Of a stretch of 64,000 nucleotides of DNA, positions 44,833-52,484 are shown in pieces. The number at the start of each line of letters is the position of its first letter. The first letter of the stretch is position 1. Source of the stretch: Desulfomicrobium apsheronum (GTDB lineage Bacteria > Desulfobacterota > Desulfovibrionia > Desulfovibrionales > Desulfomicrobiaceae); contig NZ_FORX01000001.1 of assembly GCF_900114115.1 (NCBI RefSeq), positions 62,001 to 126,000 on the forward strand, in the 5' to 3' direction. The notes beneath the pieces are model-generated. The model did no database searches. It was not told the origin of the DNA and worked only from the letters and a program-made list of their open reading frames with translations. Made by a program: the position numbers and the translations under genes.

Positions 44833-45085
44833 TGATGTTCAGCTGAATCGAAGGTTTTTTTTCAGGAAAAGCGTGGCGCGCATTATTGATTCCGTATGCA
44901 ATGTATGCAGCAAAGAAGATGCACATTCATCAATAAATGAACAAAAAAATGAAATAAATGCATTGTGGAGTGATTTTACTCCTGAAATGATAAAATTAGA
45001 AGCGGATCGTCTTGGGATTGATCCTGAAGACAAGGCCGCGCTTTTCGACAGGATTCAGCAGGAAATGCTGAGTGCAAAGAGCTGA
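44825..45085 (+). CDS. Small unknown protein, 86 residues
   Basis: I do not recognise this protein. It starts MNSDVQLNRRFFFRKSVARII, with an Arg-Arg-Phe-Phe stretch resembling a Tat or membrane-targeting N terminus but without a hydrophobic core. A Cys pair (CNVC) sits near residue 25, and the C-terminal helix is acidic (LGIDPEDKAALFDRIQQEM). The ATG at 44825 is chosen because GGAG lies 9 bases upstream; an ATG at 44819 is too close to it. Base composition (44.9-45.0 kb) is much more AT-rich than neighbours. Co-translated with the GntR regulator. Confidence 0.6.
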   Translation: MNSDVQLNRRFFFRKSVARIIDSVCNVCSKEDAHSSINEQKNEINALWSDFTPEMIKLEADRLGIDPEDKAALFDRIQQEMLSAKS

Positions 45086-45156
45086 TGTATTAATTTTGAA
45101 AAAAGAGAGGAATTCTTGTTGAGCACATGAATTAATCAGACCGTATAAAAAAGAGT

Positions 45157-45187
45157 CGGGGCGAGTTGTTGGTCGCAGGACGCCCCG
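45157..45187 (+). other. Leader hairpin before the membrane-protein gene
   Basis: CGGGGCG (45157-45163) and CGCCCCG (45181-45187) form a 7-bp stem with a 17-nt loop, 45 bases before the ATG at 45232. There is no T run. It could separate or regulate translation of the downstream genes. Confidence 0.35.
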
Positions 45188-45231
45188 CTCTTCACCTATG
45201 CCACAAATTCCAACCCAACCAAGGAGGACTT

Positions 45232-46644
45232 ATGGAGAGGTACGGAGAAAATTATCTTGAGGAGCGAAAGCTTGTCAAGCGCTGGCCACAGCCGATTCCG
45301 GCGATCGTCGCCCTCGTGCTCACGCTGGCGGTGTTCTACGGCTCGTGGTGGATCTTTCAGGATCCCAGAGGACTGATGCGCATGTACACGCCGTACGTGG
45401 GTTACATGTATACCCGCTGGTGGCTGATCATGCTCATCTGGATGGTCTACATCTTCAACTTCTGGCCTTTCAGGCGCAAATGGCTGGAGACCACCCACCC
45501 CGCCATCAAGGGGGCTGTTCTGACCGGCATCTCGGTGGTCATCCTCTGGGTGCTGATCAAGGGATTCTTTGAATACTTTCTGGGCAATTTCGGACTGGCG
45601 TATTTCAATCCCGAGCAGTTGACCAAGCTTCCGGGGATCACCGAGTTCTTTGCCATCGAATACGCGGCGCTGGCCTGTCTCATGTTCGCGGCCATCGCCT
45701 CCTGGCTCAGTCCGGCTTGGGTCGTGGCCTTCGAGGAAGTGCCCTGGCAGGGAATGAGCCAGCCGGGCAAGGGCATCAGCATTCTGGTCATGACTTTTTT
45801 TCTGAGCACCCTGGTCTATTTCGTGACCATGCATTCGCACATGGGCATCCTCTACTACCCGTGGCAGTATTTCACCTCCATCGCCCCGCCGTACTGGGAG
45901 CAGTTCGCCGATACGGTATCCGGGAATTTCCATGTCTCCTGGATCATGTGCGCGACCGTGACCGTTTGGATGGTGGAAACGATCTGGGAGCGTTTTCCCT
46001 TCAAGCTGATCAGGACCAACTGGCTGCGCCGGGTGGTGGCTTTTTTCGGCATCATCGCCATTGCCTGGGCCATGCACCTCTTTTTGTACTTCGCCCAGGA
46101 ACTGACCTGGGGCGAAGCCATCCGCGGCACGCGTCGCGACTTCGCGCCGGACTGGCGCTGGCTGCATGTCGGCGAAATGGCGGTTTTCTGGCTCGTTCCG
46201 GCCCTTTTCATCAACTTCTACTGCGACAATTGGCCCCGGCGCTTCAGCCTGCCCGTCAACGTGCTCGTGCGCACGCTGGTGAGCATCGCGGCCGCGATCA
46301 TGCTCTACCTCTTCTACTACTCCACCTCCCATTTCTTTCTGGGCACGCAAAAGGGATTTTCCCATCCCCAGCAGTTCCCTATGATTCCAACCATCTGGCT
46401 GATCAACATCTGGCTGGTCCATCACTGGTTCATGGACAACTGGCCCGCCTGGAAAATGGTCCCCAAGACCGCGACCGAGATCGCAGCAGATCACGCCGCC
46501 GAAAAGGCCCAGCTTGACGGCCTGCGCTGGAGTCCCGCCCTGGGGCTCGGGCTCGGAGTGGGGCTGGCCTGCGGCGTGGCGGTGTACTTCATTGTCCTGA
46601 AGGCGCTGCCGCTGGCGTATCAATCCATCACCATCATCAAATAG
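45232..46644 (+). CDS. Polytopic membrane protein of unknown function (about 11 TM)
   Basis: The 470-residue protein has about eleven hydrophobic segments between residues 20 and 465 and is unusually rich in Trp, His and Tyr. Examples are TMHSHMGILYYPWQYF, HLFLYFAQELTWGEAIRGTRRDF, NFYCDNWPRRF and LVHHWFMDNWPAWKM. Clustered His near membrane borders could bind heme or metal. I recognise no transporter or enzyme family with certainty. AAGGAGGA stands 5 bases before the ATG. The Tat-exported metallo-hydrolase gene follows after 21 bases, so the two probably form one periplasm-facing system. Confidence 0.75.
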   Translation: MERYGENYLEERKLVKRWPQPIPAIVALVLTLAVFYGSWWIFQDPRGLMRMYTPYVGYMYTRWWLIMLIWMVYIFNFWPFRRKWLETTHPAIKGAVLTGISVVILWVLIKGFFEYFLGNFGLAYFNPEQLTKLPGITEFFAIEYAALACLMFAAIASWLSPAWVVAFEEVPWQGMSQPGKGISILVMTFFLSTLVYFVTMHSHMGILYYPWQYFTSIAPPYWEQFADTVSGNFHVSWIMCATVTVWMVETIWERFPFKLIRTNWLRRVVAFFGIIAIAWAMHLFLYFAQELTWGEAIRGTRRDFAPDWRWLHVGEMAVFWLVPALFINFYCDNWPRRFSLPVNVLVRTLVSIAAAIMLYLFYYSTSHFFLGTQKGFSHPQQFPMIPTIWLINIWLVHHWFMDNWPAWKMVPKTATEIAADHAAEKAQLDGLRWSPALGLGLGVGLACGVAVYFIVLKALPLAYQSITIIK

Positions 46645-46665
46645 CCGGCCGGGCAGGGAGCAATC

Positions 46666-47841
46666 ATGAGTAACGATCAGAACACGTTCAGCCGACGCAA
46701 CTTCTTCAAGGGCGCCGCCATGGGTGCGCTGGGCGGAACCGTCCTGGCCATGGGGGCCTATTCGTACAGTCCGTGGCGCAAGTCCTTTCTCTCCAGTGCC
46801 GAGCGAAAGATGGTCGACATCGGGGTGTGCAGGAACATCAAGGTGACGAACATTTCCGAGACGAGCTGGTTCAGCAACGCCGATCTCATGGGCGACATCA
46901 AGGGCGCGGGCGGACTTTTGGTCAACCAGTACAGCTACAACTGGCCGCCCTTCGCCGACGGCACGGGCCTTGGCAACGGCAGCTACGAGTCGGGCATCGC
47001 CAAGATCAGGCACCTCTTGCCTCACGACCTCGAAGAGGCCTGGGCAATCACCGAGAAACTGGCGGTGCATCCCGAGAATGCCGGGGGCTTCGCCTGCCTC
47101 ATCGAGGTCGAGGACATGGACGGGACCAAGCACAAATACCTGCTCGATAGTGGCTGGTCCTACAAATGGATGGACGAATGTTTCAAGCGCGAGGGCATCG
47201 ACGTAATGCTGAAGAATCGGGAGATCAAGGCCCTGTTCATTTCGCATGAGCACTTCGATCATTATTGGGGCGTTCCGGTCACCTACAAATACGACCCGAC
47301 CATAACCACCTATGTCCCGGACGGTTTTTACAAGGAAGGGCTGCAATATCTCAAGGACGCAGGGCACAAGGGCAAGGTGGTCACGGTCAAGGCCGGGCTC
47401 CAGCACGTATCCCCGGGATTCGCCTCCTATGTGTTCGGTGTTCCGATCATTTGCCGAGTCTATGGAGAGCAGTCACTGTACTTCAACGTCAAGGATGTCG
47501 GCCTGGTAAGCGTGACCGGTTGTTGCCACCAGAGCATCATCCAGTTCGCGGAGACCGCCTACCGGGAAATCCAGTATGAAAACGATCAGCTTCACGGGAT
47601 ATACGGGGGGCTGCACATCTCGCCCTTTGAGGACTGGGACCCCAAATACGACGATCTGGTCATTTCCCTGGGGAAATACGGTTTCCAGAAAATTGGGTGC
47701 AACCACTGCACCGGCATTCTGTGCGCCAAGAAATTCGTCGAGGCCGGTTACCCTGTGATCAAAGGGACGGCCCGTTTCGGTTCCAAGGATCCGGTGTATC
47801 TCGGCAACGGCGACAAGATCGGCTTTGGCGTGGATGTCTAA
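46666..47841 (+). CDS. Tat-exported metallo-beta-lactamase-fold hydrolase
   Basis: The 391-residue protein starts with a twin-arginine signal (SRRNFFKGAAMGALGGTVLA), so a folded, metal-loaded enzyme is sent to the periplasm. The MBL motif HEHFDH (H194, H196, D198, H199) is intact. TGCCHQS, YGGLHISPF and GCNHCTG near the C terminus resemble the group related to archaeal ribofuranosylaminobenzene-phosphate synthase (COG1237). The substrate is unknown. GGGAG is 6 bases before the ATG. Genetic coupling to the preceding membrane protein suggests a joint function. Confidence 0.82.
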   Translation: MSNDQNTFSRRNFFKGAAMGALGGTVLAMGAYSYSPWRKSFLSSAERKMVDIGVCRNIKVTNISETSWFSNADLMGDIKGAGGLLVNQYSYNWPPFADGTGLGNGSYESGIAKIRHLLPHDLEEAWAITEKLAVHPENAGGFACLIEVEDMDGTKHKYLLDSGWSYKWMDECFKREGIDVMLKNREIKALFISHEHFDHYWGVPVTYKYDPTITTYVPDGFYKEGLQYLKDAGHKGKVVTVKAGLQHVSPGFASYVFGVPIICRVYGEQSLYFNVKDVGLVSVTGCCHQSIIQFAETAYREIQYENDQLHGIYGGLHISPFEDWDPKYDDLVISLGKYGFQKIGCNHCTGILCAKKFVEAGYPVIKGTARFGSKDPVYLGNGDKIGFGVDV

Positions 47842-47862
47842 CCGAAAAAGGATCATGACTCT

Positions 47863-47893
47863 CTCCGTCGGCGGCGGCCTGTCGCCGACGGAG
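47863..47893 (+). other. Perfect 11-bp hairpin after the metallo-hydrolase gene
   Basis: CTCCGTCGGCG and CGCCGACGGAG pair around a 9-nt loop, 21 bases after the stop. No T run follows, so it is a 3'-protecting structure or Rho-related end rather than a classic intrinsic terminator. Confidence 0.5.
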
Positions 47894-47936
47894 ATCAGCG
47901 CCTTGCGGGTGCCTGCGGGTCATGCATGGAGTTGCC

Positions 47937-49775
47937 ATGTTGTTTGACGCTTTTTTGCCGGGGGATTTGTTCAGGCATACCCCGCAGGGCATGCAGGAAC
48001 TCTTTCGGATCATTTTGATGCGCACGAATTTTGTGCCGGTGCTGCGCCATGTCATCGGATGGCGCGGTCTGAAACAATTGACCGGACCGGTGGAGGGCTG
48101 GACCGCAAGAATCCATGGCTTCGACGGTGTGTTCGGAATTTTTTTCGTCGGTCTGGACAATGGCCCGGGCTGGATCCGGGGCGCTTTTCGCCTGCATTAT
48201 TTTCCTCACCCGGACGAAGAGCTGGTCGAGCGGTGTTCGCTGCAGGCCGCGGCCTTGAGCCAATCCGGTGATTACATGACCCGTGTGCGCGATTTCATGT
48301 CGGACCCGGCCTTCGCGGATCTCTTTTACATCGCCGACCTGACCATGGGCGTCGATGCCGAAAGGAAGAGCCTGACGCTGGGTCTTGAGGGGTTTGAGGC
48401 GCTGCGCATTGTTTGCGAGGCGGGCGTGACCGTCGAACGGGACGGGCAAAGGATCTGCCTGATCGAGCCCGGCGGACTTGATTCCAATTTTCCGGCCTTT
48501 GCCACGGCATTCGGATTTTTTGATATTCTGGCGGCCTCCATGACCTTCAATCTCGGCCAGGCCCCGGGAGGTTTGCTTCTGGTCCGCATGCCCGGTTTCG
48601 AACTCAGACGTTGCCCGAAGGGGCAAATTTCCGAGACGATAGCAGATGACAATTGCCGGATACGCTTGACGCTCCGCTACGGGCAGGCGCTGACTGGCGA
48701 AGAGAATGGGGCGCAAGACGCGTGCGGCGAGACGTGCCGCATTGTTCATGACTGGGCGTTTGGCGAGCCGGTTCCGGAAGAGTTTGCGGATCGCCGGTGG
48801 TGGACCGCACATCGCCTGCAGGGGGCGTCGAGCATCGACAAAAAAGCCCTGGGCGTGGACGCGAGGCCCCCACTTATCGTGCTGACGGGTTTTTTGGGTT
48901 CGGGCAAGACCAGCTTTCTGAAACACTTCATCGAATACCAGACCCAGCACAGCCGTTTCGTGGCCGTGATCCAGAATGAGATCGGATCCGTAGGCCTGGA
49001 CGGCAAGCTGCTGGATTATGCCGTGACCGAGATCGACGAAGGTTGCGTGTGCTGCAGCCTGTCAGGCAGTCTGAACCGGGCCGTGAAGGGCATCGTGTCT
49101 TCCTTCGACCCCGATTACATCATCGTCGAGACCACGGGCCTGGCAAACCCCTTCAACATGCTGGAGGAAATGGAGGAACTGACGGAACAGGCCCGTTTCG
49201 ACTGCATCCTGACCGTCGTGGACGCACCGAACGTGCAAAAGACTCTCGCCGGGCATCCCATCGCCGTCGATCAGATCCGGGCGGCGGATATCGTGATGCT
49301 CAACAAACGGGATCTCGTCGGCGTGGAGGGCCTTGAGTCCGTCATGCGAATGGTGAGGGAACATAACCCGCATGCGCCCGTGTTCCCTGCGGTGAACGGC
49401 GAACTTCATCCGGCCCTGGTTCTGGATGCGGATGATCGTCCGAACAGGGCTTTGGCGAACAAGGGCGGCGAGCGGCATCATCTTTCGCATATGCACGAGG
49501 GACTTTGGTCCAAAAGCGTCCGGCTTGAGCGCCCGCTTGAGCGTGAGGCTTTCCTTGCAACCGTGGATCGCCTTCCTTCCTCCATCTTTCGCGCCAAGGG
49601 AGTCATCGAATTCGCGGATTCTCCGCAGGCCCTGCTTTTTCAATATGTGGGCGGACGCTACGAAATATCGATCTTTCCCGAACAGTCCGACACCGACCGG
49701 TTCGTGACGCTCATCGGCCAAGGCGGTGATCCCCAAAGCGCGGCCGAGGCCATAACGGCTCTGAGTGCGCTTTGA
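47937..49775 (+). CDS. CobW/COG0523 G3E GTPase with a long unrecognised N-terminal domain
   Basis: The protein is 612 residues. The C-terminal 300 (from about 312) are a COG0523 metallochaperone GTPase with Walker A GFLGSGKTS (K324), the metal motif CVCC (C370, C372, C373), NKRD and a CobW C-terminal domain with a His-rich stretch (ERHHLSHMH). Such proteins insert Zn, Co or Fe into target enzymes. Residues 1-310 are not part of the usual 320-400-residue family and I do not recognise them; they contain a DxxCGETC segment near 260. The start at 47937 has GGAG 6 bases upstream; ATG 47922 is an alternative. Confidence 0.83.
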   Translation: MLFDAFLPGDLFRHTPQGMQELFRIILMRTNFVPVLRHVIGWRGLKQLTGPVEGWTARIHGFDGVFGIFFVGLDNGPGWIRGAFRLHYFPHPDEELVERCSLQAAALSQSGDYMTRVRDFMSDPAFADLFYIADLTMGVDAERKSLTLGLEGFEALRIVCEAGVTVERDGQRICLIEPGGLDSNFPAFATAFGFFDILAASMTFNLGQAPGGLLLVRMPGFELRRCPKGQISETIADDNCRIRLTLRYGQALTGEENGAQDACGETCRIVHDWAFGEPVPEEFADRRWWTAHRLQGASSIDKKALGVDARPPLIVLTGFLGSGKTSFLKHFIEYQTQHSRFVAVIQNEIGSVGLDGKLLDYAVTEIDEGCVCCSLSGSLNRAVKGIVSSFDPDYIIVETTGLANPFNMLEEMEELTEQARFDCILTVVDAPNVQKTLAGHPIAVDQIRAADIVMLNKRDLVGVEGLESVMRMVREHNPHAPVFPAVNGELHPALVLDADDRPNRALANKGGERHHLSHMHEGLWSKSVRLERPLEREAFLATVDRLPSSIFRAKGVIEFADSPQALLFQYVGGRYEISIFPEQSDTDRFVTLIGQGGDPQSAAEAITALSAL

Positions 49776-49965
49776 GGGCTGAGACAAATTCTGGGCGACT
49801 GGAAAAAATTCGGATCATTCGGGTGTCGAGAATTTTTCGATGCGATGAAGGAGGAATATCTTCAACCATTTGAAAATATTTCGTTTTTGTGGAGGCGCAG
49901 GGGCGATAATTTCATTCCAGTGCGGGGAAGAAAAAGCTGAAAAGGCTTGGGCGGCAAGGGGCCAC

Positions 49966-50000
49966 AAAAGAAAAAGGCTTAAGAGTTTTGCTCTTAAGCC
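49966..50000 (-). terminator. Terminator of the initiator tRNA gene
   Basis: On the minus strand GGCTTAAGAG/CTCTTAAGCC forms a perfect 10-bp stem with a 5-nt loop, directly followed by TTTTTCTTTT. It starts 12 bases after the tRNA 3' end. Confidence 0.92.
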
Positions 50001-50011
50001 TTAGATTTCTT

Positions 50012-50088
50012 TGGTAGCGGGGGCAGGATTTGAACCTACGGCCTTCGGGTTATGAGCCCGACGAGCTACCATGCTGCTCCACCCCGCG
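50012..50088 (-). tRNA. Initiator tRNA-fMet (CAT)
   Basis: The 77-nt tRNA has anticodon CAT and an encoded CCA end. Three consecutive G:C pairs close the anticodon stem (GGG/CCC), the hallmark of bacterial initiator tRNA. Acceptor pairs 2-7 are GCGGGG/CCCCGC. Position 1 is C and position 72 is T, so 1:72 is unpaired as in all bacterial initiators, but as C:U rather than C:A. The D-stem, T-loop (TTCAAAT) and most other positions match the E. coli sequence closely. Confidence 0.95.
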
Positions 50089-50103
50089 CCATGTGAGAAG
50101 AGC

Positions 50104-50132
50104 TTTCTATGTAGGTTTACAAGCCTTGTCAA
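50104..50132 (-). promoter_or_regulatory. Sigma70 promoter of the initiator tRNA gene
   Basis: On the minus strand a consensus -35 box TTGACA (50127-50132) is separated by exactly 17 bases from TAGAAA (50104-50109, 4 of 6 matches). The tRNA 5' end is 16 bases after the -10 box. Confidence 0.75.
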
Positions 50133-50154
50133 ATGCTATATTCACTTTTTTCTT

Positions 50155-50886
50155 ATGAAAAACACAATTAATAAAATTTCTTTAATTATTCCAGTGTATA
50201 ACGAAGAAGAAAATCTTCGTGATTTGTACTCCGAGATAACCCGTAGTCTGTCAGGATTGACCTGTCCTTGGGAGCTTGTCCTGGTGGATGACGGCAGCAC
50301 GGACTCCAGTCTGGCCGTCATTCGGGACCTGGCCGGGGCGGATGAGCGTGTCCGCTTCTTGTCCTTTGCCAAGAACTGCGGGCAGTCCGCCGCCTTTGCC
50401 GCCGGGTTTCGCTATGCCGCCGGCGACGTGGTCGTGACCCTGGACGCAGACCTGCAGAACGATCCCGCCGACATTCCGGCCATGCTTCAGGTCTATGCCC
50501 AGGGCGTCGACATGGTCATCGGCTGGAGGGCCAAGCGTCAGGACAGCGTGGTCAAGCGCTACGCCTCCCGCTTTGCCAACTGGGTGCGGAACAGGATCAG
50601 CCGTGAAACTGTCCGTGACACGGGCTGCTCTCTTAAAGTAATGCGTGCGCAGATGGTCAAGCGGATTCCCATGTTCACGGGCATGCACCGCTTTCTGCCC
50701 ACCCTCATGAAGCTTGAGGGGGCGCGGGTGGCGGAGGTGCGCGTCAACCATCGTCCACGCAGCAAGGGCGTCTCCAAGTACGGCATTTGGGACCGGGCTT
50801 GGTCCTCGGCCTATGATCTGCTCGCGGTGCGCTGGATGCAGAAGCGGCACATCGGATACGTGGTCTCTGATACGAACGTGAAATGA
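50155..50886 (+). CDS. Family 2 glycosyltransferase (DPM1/polyprenyl-phosphate type)
   Basis: The 243-residue GT-A enzyme has SLIIPVYNEEENL at the start, LVLVDDGSTDSS for the nucleotide and VTLDADLQNDP as the DxD region, followed by DTGCSLKVMRA. It matches dolichol-phosphate-mannose synthase-like enzymes that load sugars on polyprenyl phosphate. Unlike many relatives it has no C-terminal membrane helices. The adjacent small LpxB-N domain gene, with the PAP2 gene, suggests an undecaprenyl-sugar modification pathway of lipid A or cell wall. The ATG at 50155 has no clear ribosome-binding site; the divergent tRNA promoter lies just upstream. Confidence 0.88.
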   Translation: MKNTINKISLIIPVYNEEENLRDLYSEITRSLSGLTCPWELVLVDDGSTDSSLAVIRDLAGADERVRFLSFAKNCGQSAAFAAGFRYAAGDVVVTLDADLQNDPADIPAMLQVYAQGVDMVIGWRAKRQDSVVKRYASRFANWVRNRISRETVRDTGCSLKVMRAQMVKRIPMFTGMHRFLPTLMKLEGARVAEVRVNHRPRSKGVSKYGIWDRAWSSAYDLLAVRWMQKRHIGYVVSDTNVK

Positions 50887-51008
50887 CTTTTCGGGCTTGA
50901 CCCTTTTTCTCACGCTTTTGCCGGCGCGCCCTGTATTATAATGATTCGGGGCGAACGGTGGAGGTGCGAAGATTTTTTTATACGGCGCCGGCGCGCCTTG
51001 GGCGGAAC

Positions 51009-51296
51009 ATGGAATTAACGACACAGTGGTGGTTGCTGGCCATCGGTTTTACGGGCCAGGGATTTTTTTTCATGCGTTTTTTCTGGCAATGGATCGTCTC
51101 CGAGCGGGAGAAGAAAAGCGTCATTCCCATAAGTTTCTGGTACTTCAGTTTGCTGGGCAGTTTTTTTCTGCTGACCTATGCCATCCTGCGCAAGGATATC
51201 GTTTTCATTGTCGGCCAGTCGACGGGTTCCATCATTTATACCCGGAACCTCTATCTGATCCATCGCGAGCGCAAGCGGCTCCAGAGCAACGGATAG
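51009..51296 (+). CDS. Small membrane protein with LpxB N-terminal-like (LAB_N) domain
   Basis: The 95-residue protein is a stand-alone LAB_N domain: GFTGQGFFFMRFFWQWIVSE, then SVIPISFWYFSLLGSFFLLTYAI and FIVGQSTGSIIYTRNLYLI. It has three membrane segments resembling SMR-like helices. In many bacteria this domain sits beside GT2 or GT39 sugar-lipid enzymes and probably flips or holds polyprenyl-phosphate sugars; this is inference. An upstream GTG at 50958 is possible. Its 3' end overlaps the convergent PAP2 gene by 46 bases. Confidence 0.78.
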   Translation: MELTTQWWLLAIGFTGQGFFFMRFFWQWIVSEREKKSVIPISFWYFSLLGSFFLLTYAILRKDIVFIVGQSTGSIIYTRNLYLIHRERKRLQSNG

Positions 51297-51838
51297 AGCG
51301 GGAGCAGGGCCCCGGCTACGGCCAGCCCCGTGGCCCAGCCCGCCAGAACGTCCATGGGGAAATGTTTCCCAAGGTAGATCCGCGAATAGCCGATGACCAG
51401 CGGAAGAGCCCATATTGCCTTCTTGCGGAAAGCGGCGAAAAGGACGAGAGCAGCCGCTGCGGAGTTGGCTGCGTGGGCGGAAGGAAAGGACGATCCACTT
51501 TGCTTGGTGGTCGTGAAATCCTGCGGCAGGGTCGCCCATGATCCCGAATCCTGGTAGCGGGTTTCGCCGATGCTCTTGTAGGGTCGAGCGCGGCCGACGC
51601 TGTCCTTGATCAGGGAGCAGGTCAGGTCGGAGACGCCGATGCTTGCGGCCAGGGCCAGCACGACGACCATGGACACGCGTCCCTGTCTGAGGCCGAAGGC
51701 GACCATGGTGATGGCCAGGACCCACAGGAAGGCAGAGCTTGAGAACAGGGGCATGAGATAATCGAAGGGCGGGTTTTGCCAGCTCTGATTGATCCACCGA
51801 AACAGGGTTATTTCCCAGTCAGGGGTATGAAAAAACAT
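51251..51838 (-). CDS. PAP2-family membrane phosphatase
   Basis: The 195-residue membrane phosphatase has all three PAP2 motifs: KDSVGRARP, PSAHAANS and SRIYLGKHFPMDV. Relatives dephosphorylate undecaprenyl pyrophosphate, lipid A or phosphatidyl phosphates at the periplasmic face. Motif 2 reads PSAH instead of the usual PSGH. The ATG at 51838 with AGGAGG 5 bases upstream is far better than a start 183 bases earlier. It faces the GT2/LAB_N pair, a reasonable partner in polyprenyl-carrier recycling or lipid A modification. Confidence 0.88.
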   Translation of the reverse strand: MFFHTPDWEITLFRWINQSWQNPPFDYLMPLFSSSAFLWVLAITMVAFGLRQGRVSMVVVLALAASIGVSDLTCSLIKDSVGRARPYKSIGETRYQDSGSWATLPQDFTTTKQSGSSFPSAHAANSAAAALVLFAAFRKKAIWALPLVIGYSRIYLGKHFPMDVLAGWATGLAVAGALLPLYPLLWSRLRSRWIR

Positions 51839-51910
51839 GTACTCCTCCTTGGTCTGGCCAGTTTGGTGGATGCGGGCGGAATTGTCCAGCGGGCAAGAGC
51901 GCAATGCATC

Positions 51911-51939
51911 TTGACGCGCTAAGTATTTGCGGCTACATT
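51911..51939 (+). promoter_or_regulatory. Sigma70 promoter of rpmH
   Basis: TTGACG (51911-51916) and TACATT (51934-51939) are separated by 17 bases, 31 bases before the rpmH ATG. It is the only good promoter match in the gap before the rpmH-to-mnmE cluster. Confidence 0.6.
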
Positions 51940-51970
51940 CCCAGTTTACTTTTTTTGAAGGAGAAATGAA

Positions 51971-52108
51971 ATGAGCAAGAGAACATATCAACCGAGCACC
52001 ACCAAGCGTAAGAGAAGTCACGGGTTTCTGGTTCGTTCACGGACCAAGAGCGGCCAGGCCGTGCTGCGCCGCAGAAGAGCAAAGGGAAGAAAAAGATTAG
52101 CCGTCTAG
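51971..52108 (+). CDS. rpmH: Ribosomal protein L34
   Basis: The 45-residue highly basic protein reads [19 protein letters not shown] and ends KRLAV, matching L34, a component of the large ribosomal subunit. GAAGGAGAA lies 6 bases before the ATG. It heads the conserved rpmH-rnpA-yidD-yidC-jag-mnmE order, which in most bacteria lies near dnaA and oriC; no dnaA is seen in this window. The end of the gene overlaps the inferred start of rnpA. Confidence 0.97.
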   Translation: MSKRTYQPSTTKRKRSHGFLVRSRTKSGQAVLRRRRAKGRKRLAV

Positions 52109-52467
52109 CCTACCCTCCCTCGTATCGACTGAAGAGACGGCCCCAGTTTTGTAGCTGTTATGACCGGGGCCGTCGTTTTTTTTCAAAGAGTTTCACCCTC
52201 TTTGTGCTCGAGCGGGAAGATGCCGGGGAGTCCTGGCGTCTTGGGCTTACGGTGAGCAGAAAAATTGGCAAGTCCGTGCGGCGCAATCGGGTCAAGCGTT
52301 TGGTCCGGGAGTACTTCCGGCTTCACCGGCATGATTTTCACCTGCGCGCGGACATTGTCGTGGTGCCCAAGCGGGGCGTTTGCGTGGATTCCATGGACCT
52401 TGCGCAGGTGTCCTCGGAACTTGGTCCACTGATGACAAAAATCGTGTCTCGGGTTGGAGCGGCCTAG
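52096..52467 (+). CDS. rnpA: Ribonuclease P protein component, non-canonical start
   Basis: The protein subunit of RNase P, which matures tRNA 5' ends. The core YRLKRRPQF...[16 protein letters not shown], then [23 protein letters not shown] (the RNR motif) and [10 protein letters not shown], is clear. In this frame no ATG, GTG or TTG occurs between the stop at 52009 and the GTG at 52204, and that GTG lies inside the core after motif FxLxV. The best start is ATT at 52096 (reading [12 protein letters not shown]), with GGGAAG 6 bases upstream, overlapping rpmH by 13 bases and giving 123 residues, the normal size. CTG at 52129 would be an alternative. Confidence 0.85.
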   Translation: MSRLAYPPSYRLKRRPQFCSCYDRGRRFFSKSFTLFVLEREDAGESWRLGLTVSRKIGKSVRRNRVKRLVREYFRLHRHDFHLRADIVVVPKRGVCVDSMDLAQVSSELGPLMTKIVSRVGAA

Positions 52468-52484
52468 GTCTTTCCGGAGTTTTC

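Noticed and set aside
45196..47406. 736-codon minus-strand frame opposite the membrane and metallo-hydrolase genes
   Set aside because: The plus strand holds two convincing proteins with a Tat signal, membrane helices and ribosome-binding sites; the minus frame is rich in His/Arg/Gly as expected from a shadow.
52204..52467. rnpA starting at GTG 52204
   Set aside because: That start would delete the conserved N-terminal core YRLKRRPQF...RRFFSKSF encoded directly upstream in frame.
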